Positions 35,742-42,943 of a stretch of 42,943 nucleotides of DNA are shown here, piece after piece. Position numbers and translations under genes: made by a program. The notes under the pieces were generated by a model. It saw only the letters and a program-made list of their open reading frames with translations. It had not been told where the DNA came from and searched no databases. Source of the DNA: Oceanospirillaceae bacterium (GTDB taxonomy: Bacteria > Pseudomonadota > Gammaproteobacteria > Pseudomonadales > Oceanobacteraceae); NCBI GenBank assembly GCA_002723385.1, contig PBNY01000067.1, forward strand, positions 1-42,943. Reading direction: 5' to 3'. Every line of letters begins with the position of its first letter. The stretch's first letter is position 1.

Positions 35742-36296
35742 ATGACCTCTCTGGTAATCCTTGATCGCGACGGCGTGATCAATCAGGACTCGGACGCTTA
35801 CGTCAAACATGTTGATGAGTGGATTCCCATTCCCGGCAGCGCTGCCGCCATTGCCCGCTTGTGCAAGGCGGGCTACCAGGTGGCCGTGGCAACCAACCAG
35901 AGTGGTCTGGCGCGGGGTTATTTTTCACAGGCTGACCTCGATGCCATGCACGCCAAAATGACCGCACTGGTCGAAGCCGAAGGCGGCTCGTTCGCTCACA
36001 TCGCCTGGTGCCCGCATGGGCCTGACGACCACTGCGACTGTCGCAAACCCCTGCCGGGGCTGATTGACCAGATCGAACGGGCATTAGGTGTCTCTGCCGC
36101 CGGGGCACCCATGGTCGGGGACTCCCAACGTGATCTGGAAGCCGGTATCGCACGCAACTGTGTGCCAGTGCTGGTTCGTACTGGCAAAGGGGTTAAAACC
36201 GAACCCAAACTGGCTCAGCACAGCGAACTGAACCGTGCTCAGGTGTTCGATAATCTGTCCGACTGGGTCGATCACTTTCTTGCCGAAAAATCGTGA
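35742..36296 (+). CDS. gmhB: D-glycero-beta-D-manno-heptose 1,7-bisphosphate 7-phosphatase
   Basis: A 184-residue HAD-superfamily phosphatase acting in ADP-heptose synthesis for the LPS inner core. The nucleophile motif is LDRDGVIN (Asp8), followed by VATNQSGLARG (motif II) and GDSQRDLEAG (motif IV). The structural zinc ligands appear as CPHGPDDHCDCRKP, the compact Cys/His cluster of the GmhB type. Position beside glyS agrees with the order near the Pseudomonas origin. Anomer preference is assumed from the family. Confidence 0.95.
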   Translation: MTSLVILDRDGVINQDSDAYVKHVDEWIPIPGSAAAIARLCKAGYQVAVATNQSGLARGYFSQADLDAMHAKMTALVEAEGGSFAHIAWCPHGPDDHCDCRKPLPGLIDQIERALGVSAAGAPMVGDSQRDLEAGIARNCVPVLVRTGKGVKTEPKLAQHSELNRAQVFDNLSDWVDHFLAEKS

Positions 36297-36482
36297 AATA
36301 CGGGTTTGATTGCTCGCTGGTTCCTCAGAGGAAACAGTTCTAGGAATCCAATTGGTACCCGAATTCCCTTAGCGATGGTATAAACACTGTCCATTAAATG
36401 AGATCAGTACGGCTCTTTCTCGTCGCGCCTACTCCGATTACCGCGCAGCCAGAGAGAGTCATCGGCCCGGATAATAAATTTT

Positions 36483-37307
36483 ATGACAACCACCAGTCCG
36501 TCCAGTACCTCTTCCGCCCCCGCCAGTACACCGCTCGACAAAATCCGCAGCATTGTTTTCTACATCTGGCTCGCGCTGGTCACCGGTATCTGGTTTGTCG
36601 GCAGCCTGCCCTTTGCACTGTTCGCCGACATTCGCGCCCGGAACTACATTGTGATGGTGTACTACTGCCGTTTGGTACTCATCGGCTTGCGCTGGATTTG
36701 CGGCATCCGCTGTGAAATCGAAGGCACCGAAAACATCCCGACCGACCCGAACAAGGGCGTCGTGATTCTGAGCAAACACCAGAGCACCTGGGAAACCATG
36801 ATGCTGCCCACCGTCATTGCACCGCACGTTCAGGTGGTCAAGAAAGAACTCTCCTACCTGCCGTTCTTTGGCTGGGGCCTGCAGTTGATTCAGCCGATCT
36901 TTATCGACCGCAGCAAAAAGACCAACGCCCTCAAGCAAGTGATGCAACAAGGTGAAGACCGTATGAATCGTGGCATTCACGTGTTGGTCTTCCCGGAAGG
37001 CAGCCGCATTCCGGTCGGCAAGCGCAAGCTGTTCTCCAAGAGCGGTGCGATGCTCGCCACTCGTACCGGTGCCCCTGTGATTCCGGTAGCACACAACTCC
37101 GGCGAATGCTGGCCGAATACCAACTGGGTCAAACGTCCGGGAGTGATTCGTCTGGTGATTGGTGAGCCGATTGATCCAGCCGACATGAAAACCGCCGATC
37201 TGAATGATCAGGTTGAGCAGTGGATTAACGAGCAGGTGGATCGCATTTCAGACACACCGTTCAGCGGTGAATACGTTGATGCCGATACCAGTGGCAAGCG
37301 TTTTTAA
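36483..37307 (+). CDS. 1-acylglycerol-3-phosphate acyltransferase (PlsC type)
   Basis: A 274-residue membrane-associated acyltransferase likely making phosphatidic acid from lysophosphatidic acid. It has an N-terminal hydrophobic helix (about residues 20-45, IVFYIWLALVTGIWFVGSLPFAL). Block I reads SKHQSTWE, with H-x4-E in place of the commoner H-x4-D; block II has SYLPFFGWGLQLIQPIFIDR, block III VFPEGSRIPVGKR and block IV VIPVAHNSGE. It is the counterpart of the PlsC-like gene near gyrB in Pseudomonas. ATG 36483 is preferred; ATG-less upstream sequence shows no competing start. Confidence 0.9.
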   Translation: MTTTSPSSTSSAPASTPLDKIRSIVFYIWLALVTGIWFVGSLPFALFADIRARNYIVMVYYCRLVLIGLRWICGIRCEIEGTENIPTDPNKGVVILSKHQSTWETMMLPTVIAPHVQVVKKELSYLPFFGWGLQLIQPIFIDRSKKTNALKQVMQQGEDRMNRGIHVLVFPEGSRIPVGKRKLFSKSGAMLATRTGAPVIPVAHNSGECWPNTNWVKRPGVIRLVIGEPIDPADMKTADLNDQVEQWINEQVDRISDTPFSGEYVDADTSGKRF

Positions 37308-37344
37308 ACACCGCTATTTTCGAACGCCAGACCTCACTCCGGGA

Positions 37345-37363
37345 AGGCCCAACCTCTGGGCCT
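37345..37363. terminator. Short hairpin between convergent genes
   Basis: AGGCCCA and TGGGCCT, 7 bp, with a 5-nt loop (ACCTC). There is no T-tract. It lies between the PlsC gene and the convergent lipoprotein. Confidence 0.35.
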
Positions 37364-37371
37364 GACCTGCT

Positions 37372-38253
37372 TTACAACAAAAATTCCAATACCGTTGTTC
37401 CCGTACCGTCGCAGGTGATATTGCTGGTTGCGGACAGCTCTTCAATCGAGTGATAGCTACCGGAACCATCGGCATAAGCCTGACCAGACCGCATGTTGTA
37501 GGTGTATTCAACCGTTTCCGTTGTATCGCTTGTTATGGTTTCCAGGCTGGTCATAAACGACATCTCGGTAATGCTATCGAACGCTACCTCTGAATACGCC
37601 GAGTCATACACGTCTCTGGCATAAGCCCGTTGGAAGTTCATCACCATCAAATCATCAATCGACTCATCGTCACCCTCAAACGTACCGTTGTTCGTACTCA
37701 GTACACAGTCGGTGGAATAACTGCCGGTTTCCTTAACCAGATATTCATCGTTGTCCAACCCCAGTAACGACTTGCTCAAGGCCGATACGATCAAGGTATA
37801 GCTGCCCGCATCATCGCTGGAAGGGTAAATTGACAGCTGATACTGATGGCCAGAAACCGGCATGAATACCGCGTATTCATCACTACTGCCGGAAACATTG
37901 GTTCCATAATTGGTCGTGTCGCTGAGCACATCCAAATCTTCGATGATCAAATCAAAATCTGTCCCGGTGCTTCCCTGTAACCGGATCAAAGCGTAATCAT
38001 CATCCTGGGCCGTAAACAGATATTGATGCGAGCGATCTTCGCTGGCATTGCTGTTGGCATCCAGATTACCCTGACTCTGCTGACCTTTGTTCAAGGCCAT
38101 ATCTTCTCCGGTATAACTCAGTTCATCCAGAACCACCGTCGCATCATCGTAGGTCGTTACCGGGTTCAGACTGACCGCAGGATCATCAGAGTTGTTCGAA
38201 CCACCACAGGCGGTCAACAGCGTCATCATCGACAAGCTAAAAGCAGTGTACTT
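37372..38253 (-). CDS. Lipoprotein with PPC-like domain
   Basis: A 293-residue lipoprotein. ATG 38253 is chosen because AAAGGGA lies upstream and the lipobox follows (SLSMMTLLTAC, Cys16); the longer frame to 38310 is rejected. After an Asp/Asn/Ser-rich linker, the segment HQYLFTAQDDDYALIRLQG, TDFDLIIEDLDV and SSDEYAVFMP with QLSIYPSSDDAGSYTLIVSAL matches the PPC-like pattern seen in the two lipoproteins at 6.5 and 8.1 kb. The C-terminal half (about residues 155-293) has no recognised domain. Function unknown; surface exposure is inferred from the lipid anchor. Confidence 0.7.
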   Translation of the reverse strand, partial: KYTAFSLSMMTLLTACGGSNNSDDPAVSLNPVTTYDDATVVLDELSYTGEDMALNKGQQSQGNLDANSNASEDRSHQYLFTAQDDDYALIRLQGSTGTDFDLIIEDLDVLSDTTNYGTNVSGSSDEYAVFMPVSGHQYQLSIYPSSDDAGSYTLIVSALSKSLLGLDNDEYLVKETGSYSTDCVLSTNNGTFEGDDESIDDLMVMNFQRAYARDVYDSAYSEVAFDSITEMSFMTSLETITSDTTETVEYTYNMRSGQAYADGSGSYHSIEELSATSNITCDGTGTTVLEFLL

Positions 38254-38401
38254 CATAACAAAAATCCCTTTACCTAATGGCAGATAAATATACTCAGAGG
38301 CCAAGTGCATGATGGTGTTCCCGTGGCCGATGGATGGAAATCATGACACTAAAAGAGCCTGACATAAATCACTCAGATACCCAGATGACAAACCCTTAAT
38401 T

Positions 38402-38914
38402 ATGAATTCAAGTGCCCGACTCTTCGCTCGCTACTTACCCGCCATGCAACCCGGATCGCTGGATTGGATAGGTGTTCGACCCGCGAGAAAAGCACCCGTA
38501 CAAGCGCTAGACTCAACCGACGCCATCGCCGGTCTTGGACTGATGGGTGATCGACGCTGTGAAGGAACGCCCGGTTCCGCCCGTCAGGTCACTCTGATTA
38601 ATGCCGAACACATGGAAGTGATTGCCAAACTTCTAGGCTTTGATCGGATTGATCCGGCACGGCTGCGCCGTAATCTGGTGGTCTCCGGCATCAATCTTCA
38701 GGCACTACGACACCAGCGTTTTCAGATTGGTGACGCCGTCTTTGAAGCCACTGCTCAATGCCATCCCTGTGGACGTATGGAGCAAGTACTGGGCAGAGGC
38801 GGCACCGCCGCCATGCTCGGACACGGCGGACTGTGCGCGAAGATTATTCAGGGAGGCAAGATACAGGTTGGGGATCAGGTGGTGCCGTTGTTGGCTCAAC
38901 AAGAGTTATTCTAA
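38402..38914 (+). CDS. MOSC-domain protein
   Basis: A 170-residue protein with a MOSC (molybdenum cofactor sulfurase C-terminal) domain covering most of its length. Visible conserved parts are GVRPARKAPV, GLGLMGDRRC, RQVTLINAEHMEVI, DPARLRRNLVVSGINL and the Cys-containing CHPCGRMEQVLG, with IQGGKIQVGDQVV at the end. Stand-alone MOSC proteins are thought to handle Mo-cofactor-bound sulfur or nitrogen substrates; the exact reaction is unknown. ATG 38402 has no obvious Shine-Dalgarno, and ATG at codon 15 is an alternative. Confidence 0.85.
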   Translation: MNSSARLFARYLPAMQPGSLDWIGVRPARKAPVQALDSTDAIAGLGLMGDRRCEGTPGSARQVTLINAEHMEVIAKLLGFDRIDPARLRRNLVVSGINLQALRHQRFQIGDAVFEATAQCHPCGRMEQVLGRGGTAAMLGHGGLCAKIIQGGKIQVGDQVVPLLAQQELF

Positions 38915-38932
38915 TAAAAGGGAGCTAGACAC

Positions 38933-39646
38933 ATGCTGGACGCAACAACCAAAGACACGGCTTTGAAATCTTTAAGTCAGTACTTGAAGGTAGAATCAAG
39001 CTATCTATCCCAGACATTTAGAGAGATACAAATCCCTCCCGAAGTCTGTGATCCTGCTGAATACTTACTTAGCTACGTTGAGAGTGAGCTCGGTGAGATA
39101 CAGAAACCACCAGAAGGAGTCTGGTTTCATGGTAGCCGGGTTCGGTCACCAAGGAGTTTTTTGAAATCTGGTATTCGCACGAAAAGTGAAATGCACGATA
39201 GCGTCTATGAGTTTCTGAGCGTTCTTGCGCAGGATATCCCCTATGACGGGGAGTACCCCCACTCAATCTCAACAAACGCCAAGGAGTCGCTAGGTTTTTT
39301 GGATGAAGGCCCTTTTGCGTCTTTGTTTAGGGAGCAATGTATTTCTCCAGGTCACGGCTCACACAACTACACCCATGTACCTGAACTCGTTGAGGATTTA
39401 GCAGGAGAACTTTGCGGCAGCAATTATTCGAGACTTGTTTCTAAATTTCAGGATTCCACTCAACCCTGTATTGTTCATTTCACGAATACCATGAGCTCTC
39501 ATCATCTATCCAAGTTTCTATATTTTGTCTTTTTAACTTGTAGAGGATTTTCTACGGGTGAAGCCTCACAGGTGGTTCATTGTTTCTGTAACTTGAAAGG
39601 TAAACCAGTGGAGCCTGGTAGGATTATCAAGATCGAAACGCTATAG
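38933..39646 (+). CDS. Uncharacterised protein, possibly ADP-ribosyltransferase-like
   Basis: A 237-residue protein that I do not recognise with certainty. It follows MOSC by 18 bp with GGGAG upstream. Residues 60-80 read GVWFHGSRVRSPRSFLKSGIRTKSE; HGS/HGT followed by a loop and a GI is typical of the first strand of ADP-ribosyltransferase-like folds. A later HNYTHVPELVEDLAGELCG segment could supply Tyr and Glu of such a site. Both points are weak. Base composition and codon use are clearly AT-richer than neighbours, suggesting recent transfer. No signal peptide or membrane helix is visible. Alternatives are a toxin or another defence effector; no antitoxin gene is evident beside it. Confidence 0.55.
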   Translation: MLDATTKDTALKSLSQYLKVESSYLSQTFREIQIPPEVCDPAEYLLSYVESELGEIQKPPEGVWFHGSRVRSPRSFLKSGIRTKSEMHDSVYEFLSVLAQDIPYDGEYPHSISTNAKESLGFLDEGPFASLFREQCISPGHGSHNYTHVPELVEDLAGELCGSNYSRLVSKFQDSTQPCIVHFTNTMSSHHLSKFLYFVFLTCRGFSTGEASQVVHCFCNLKGKPVEPGRIIKIETL

Positions 39647-39728
39647 AACTCGCTCCCAGAAAATGCGACTTGTCTTTTTTATCTGCCTGAATACATAGGG
39701 CAGATAAACAGCCCTCTCTCTCCTGCAG

Positions 39729-39743
39729 TGTTCCACGTGGAAC
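39729..39743. other. parS: parS site (1)
   Basis: TGTTCCACGTGGAAC contains the 14-bp palindrome GTTCCACGTGGAAC, the ParB-binding parS core known in Pseudomonas and related bacteria. It is followed by G rather than A. Confidence 0.9.
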
Positions 39744-39824
39744 GTAGCTCTGTATTTTCCATCAATCCCGCCCGGTGCTACCGCACCAGAGGATTCCTAT
39801 TCATATGATCATTGTTAAATGTAG

Positions 39825-39851
39825 GGTGTATTAGCGCCAGCGCAATACACC
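39825..39851. repeat. REP-like palindromic element
   Basis: GGTGTATT and its complement AATACACC enclose a partly palindromic AGCGCCAGCGC centre, preceded by TGTAG. The layout resembles intergenic palindromes spread in many bacterial genomes; only one copy is seen here. Confidence 0.5.
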
Positions 39852-39875
39852 AAACTGGCACTTCAGATGGCCCAG

Positions 39876-39890
39876 TGTTCCACGTGGAGT
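39876..39890. other. Degenerate parS-like site (2)
   Basis: TGTTCCACGTGGAGT matches parS except for two bases at the right end (GT in place of AC). The left half and the CACGTG centre are intact. Confidence 0.6.
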
Positions 39891-39936
39891 ATCGTTTGTT
39901 CGTACTTCCGTTGCGATACCCTGACAACAATGGGAA

Positions 39937-39967
39937 CAAAAAAGCCGAAGCAAAACTGCTTCGGCTT
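39937..39967 (-). terminator. Rho-independent terminator of fabV
   Basis: On the minus strand, AAGCCGAAGCA and TGCTTCGGCTT form an 11-bp perfect stem with a GTTT loop, followed by TTTTGTT. It lies 41 bp beyond the fabV stop. Confidence 0.9.
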
Positions 39968-39984
39968 ATTCACTCGATCCCCAG

Positions 39985-39999
39985 TGTTCCACGTGGAAC
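39985..39999. other. parS: parS site (3)
   Basis: TGTTCCACGTGGAAC has the complete 14-bp palindrome. It lies 9 bp beyond the fabV stop codon, inside the 3' untranslated region, between the stop and the terminator. Confidence 0.9.
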
Positions 40000-40007
40000 C
40001 GCTGGAA

Positions 40008-41198
40008 TTAATCAACCATGCCGGAGATTTCGACCAGTGGGCTGACGTCAGCGTCGTAATCAACACCCTCGATTCCGAAACCAAACAGACGCAGGAACTC
40101 AGCCTGGTAGCCTGCAAAGTCCGTCGCCGTTGGAATGGTTTCAGTAGTGATCATATCCCACGCGTCTTCAACCGCTTTCTGAACTTCAGGCTTCAGCTCC
40201 AGTTCATCAACACGGGCACGCCCCTCGTCATCCAGGCGTGGAGTGTCGCTGTACAGACATTCACTGTACAAACGATACAACTGCTCGATACACCCTTCGT
40301 GAGTCCCCTCTTCCTTCATCACCTTGAACAGCAATGACAGGTACAGCGGCATAATTGGAATGGCAGAACTGGCCTGAGTGACAACCGCCTTAAGGACGGA
40401 AACGCGAGCGTCCCCGCCTTTGGCTGCGAGCTTTTCACGGATAGCTTTTACGCGCTCATCCAGATCCTGCTTGGCGCGACCGATGGTGCCACCCCAGTAA
40501 ATATCCCAGGTCACTTTCTCGCCGATGTAAGTGAACGCAGAAGTCTTGGCACCGTCGGCCAGTACACCGGCGTCATCCAACGCATCGATCCACATCTGCC
40601 AGTCTTCACCACCCATCACAGCAACGGTGTTGTCGATGTCGTCCTGAGACGCCGCTTCCAGAGTGAATTCCTGAATCTCGGACTTGTTGGTGTTGATGCC
40701 CATCAGCGTCACGTCTTTGCCGATTGGCTTCAAGGTGGAGTTGTGGACTTCGCCGGTACGAGGATGCTGACGACGCGGAGCAGCCAGACTGTAGATCACC
40801 AGATCAACCTGACCCATATCGGCCTTGATGGTATCAATGGTCTTTTGTTTCAGCTCGTCCGTGAACGCATCGCCATTGATGCTCTTGGCGTACAATCCAT
40901 CTTCTTCAGCAAACTTGTGGAACGCTGCCGAGTTGTACCAACCCGCAGTGCCCGGCTTTCTGTCAGTGCCTTCCTTCTCAAAGAACACACCCAGAGTCGA
41001 TGCGCCCGCACCAAAAGCGGCAGCAATACGAGCAGCCAGACCGTAACCAGTGGAAGAGCCGATCACCAGCACACGCTTGGGCATATCGATTTTGCCCTGC
41101 GCCTTGATGTACTCGATCTGCTCTTTGACGTTGGCTTCACACCCGGTTGGATGGGTCGTCACACACATAAAGCCACGAACTTTGGGTTTGATAATCAT
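40008..41198 (-). CDS. fabV: Enoyl-ACP reductase FabV
   Basis: A 396-residue NADH-dependent reductase of the last step of fatty acid elongation, also known as trans-2-enoyl-CoA reductase. ATG 41198 gives the family start [12 protein letters not shown] with [15 protein letters not shown]; the frame continues upstream to 41390 but that part crosses a parS site and is not conserved. The Rossmann motif is [24 protein letters not shown], and the catalytic Y-x8-K pair is in [10 protein letters not shown]. FabV enzymes are typically insensitive to triclosan. Length matches the family. AGGAA lies upstream. A terminator and a parS site follow. Confidence 0.96.
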   Translation of the reverse strand: MIIKPKVRGFMCVTTHPTGCEANVKEQIEYIKAQGKIDMPKRVLVIGSSTGYGLAARIAAAFGAGASTLGVFFEKEGTDRKPGTAGWYNSAAFHKFAEEDGLYAKSINGDAFTDELKQKTIDTIKADMGQVDLVIYSLAAPRRQHPRTGEVHNSTLKPIGKDVTLMGINTNKSEIQEFTLEAASQDDIDNTVAVMGGEDWQMWIDALDDAGVLADGAKTSAFTYIGEKVTWDIYWGGTIGRAKQDLDERVKAIREKLAAKGGDARVSVLKAVVTQASSAIPIMPLYLSLLFKVMKEEGTHEGCIEQLYRLYSECLYSDTPRLDDEGRARVDELELKPEVQKAVEDAWDMITTETIPTATDFAGYQAEFLRLFGFGIEGVDYDADVSPLVEISGMVD

Positions 41199-41366
41199 GA
41201 ATCGTTCCTGTCGATAAGATGGATGTCTTGCGGTGCACAACGCCAGGTCTTGTCGACATCGAAGCCAGGCCTGTCGTACGCAGTCGCTCATTATATGCGT
41301 AAGGCAAGTGCAGTTCAGCAGTGCCTGAGGTTCAGGAACAAATCGTCTAAGACATACATTATTTCC

Positions 41367-41382
41367 TGTTCCACGTGGAACA
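41367..41382. other. parS: parS site (4), full 16-bp palindrome
   Basis: TGTTCCACGTGGAACA is a perfect 16-bp palindrome and the best parS match in the window. It lies 168 bp upstream of fabV. Confidence 0.95.
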
Positions 41383-41399
41383 CGACACACTGGAAGTTC

Positions 41400-41408
41400 T
41401 GTGGATAA
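41400..41408 (-). other. DnaA-box match
   Basis: TGTGGATAA on the plus strand, TTATCCACA on the minus strand, is an exact 9-bp DnaA box. Only one perfect copy lies in this gap, so it is not an origin in itself. Confidence 0.45.
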
Positions 41409-41465
41409 CTTCGTGGATTAATTTCCAGCTTGCGTAGTTTCAGAAGGCAATCAAAAACAGCGGCC

Positions 41466-41501
41466 ACAAAAAAGCCCCAGACGATTTTCATCGAGTGGGG
41501 C
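41466..41501 (-). terminator. Rho-independent terminator of gyrB
   Basis: On the minus strand the outer stem GCCCCA/TGGGGC encloses an inner CGAT-GAAA-ATCG hairpin and is followed by TTTTTT. It lies 20 bp beyond the gyrB stop. Confidence 0.85.
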
Positions 41502-41521
41502 CAGTCTGTATGCGGGTTTTA

Positions 41522-42943
<1,422 letters not shown>

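Larger units (their letters stand above)
39647..40007. other. 361-bp parS-rich gap between an unknown gene and fabV
   Basis: No gene is seen. The stretch carries three parS-like sites, one REP-like palindrome and the fabV terminator, each listed separately. Confidence 0.8.
41199..41521. other. 323-bp gap between fabV and gyrB
   Basis: This gap contains parS site 4, one DnaA-box match and the gyrB terminator. No gene or fabV promoter is clear in it. Confidence 0.7.

Noticed and set aside
40008-41390. Long form of FabV starting at 41390
   Set aside because: The extra 64 residues are read through a parS site and an intergenic region and do not match the family; ATG 41198 gives the usual start.

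Overview
The window looks like chromosomal DNA of a marine gammaproteobacterium, Oceanospirillales- or Pseudomonas-like, close to the replication origin. The evidence is the gene order gyrB (partial, right edge), fabV, plsC-type acyltransferase, gmhB, glyS-glyQ, LpxL-type acyltransferase, trkH-trkA-rsmB-fmt-def, and the divergent LysM-dprA-tsaC-hemF-aroE. This closely follows the origin-proximal order I know from Pseudomonas. Five copies of a parS-like palindrome (core GTTCCACGTGGAAC) lie between 39.7 and 42.0 kb. Genus and species cannot be fixed from what I see.

Layout. 1-10.7 kb is accessory: the end of a secreted beta-helix protein, a small ABM-like protein next to a YafY/WYL regulator, a murein endopeptidase, a DTW-domain tRNA-modification enzyme, a YebC/YeeN-type regulator, YtoQ, a three-gene envelope operon (two PPC-like lipoproteins around a probable beta-barrel), and a large lipoprotein with a collagen-like linker, a choice-of-anchor I type domain and a tandem Pho-box-like promoter. 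10.8-21.5 kb is housekeeping: shikimate, haem, t6A, DNA uptake, formyl-Met and K+ uptake genes on two divergent operons. 21.5-29.2 kb is a complete type I Zorya anti-phage operon (zorA-zorB-zorC-zorD, minus strand), visibly richer in AT than its surroundings, followed at 29.4-30.5 kb by a Fic-domain protein carrying an in-frame 12-bp tandem repeat. 30.5-37.3 kb returns to core genes (LpxL-like acyltransferase, a small orphan histidine kinase, glyQS, gmhB, plsC). 37.4-39.6 kb holds another PPC-like lipoprotein, a MOSC protein and an AT-rich gene of unknown function. 39.7-42.9 kb carries the parS cluster, fabV and the 3' part of gyrB.

How the genes work together. The def-fmt-rsmB-trkA-trkH genes are tightly packed or overlapping and look like one transcript. 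LysM-dprA-tsaC-hemF-aroE look like a second transcript on the other strand. The Zorya genes overlap by 1-4 bp and should be translated together: ZorA/ZorB form a MotAB-like inner-membrane motor, with ZorC and ZorD as cytosolic DNA-directed effectors. The most notable items are the Zorya/Fic insertion within the core block, the Pho-box candidate ahead of the collagen-linker lipoprotein, a parS site embedded in the coding sequence of gyrB, and an unrecognised 237-aa gene at 38.9 kb. I saw no tRNA, rRNA, CRISPR array or insertion sequence.
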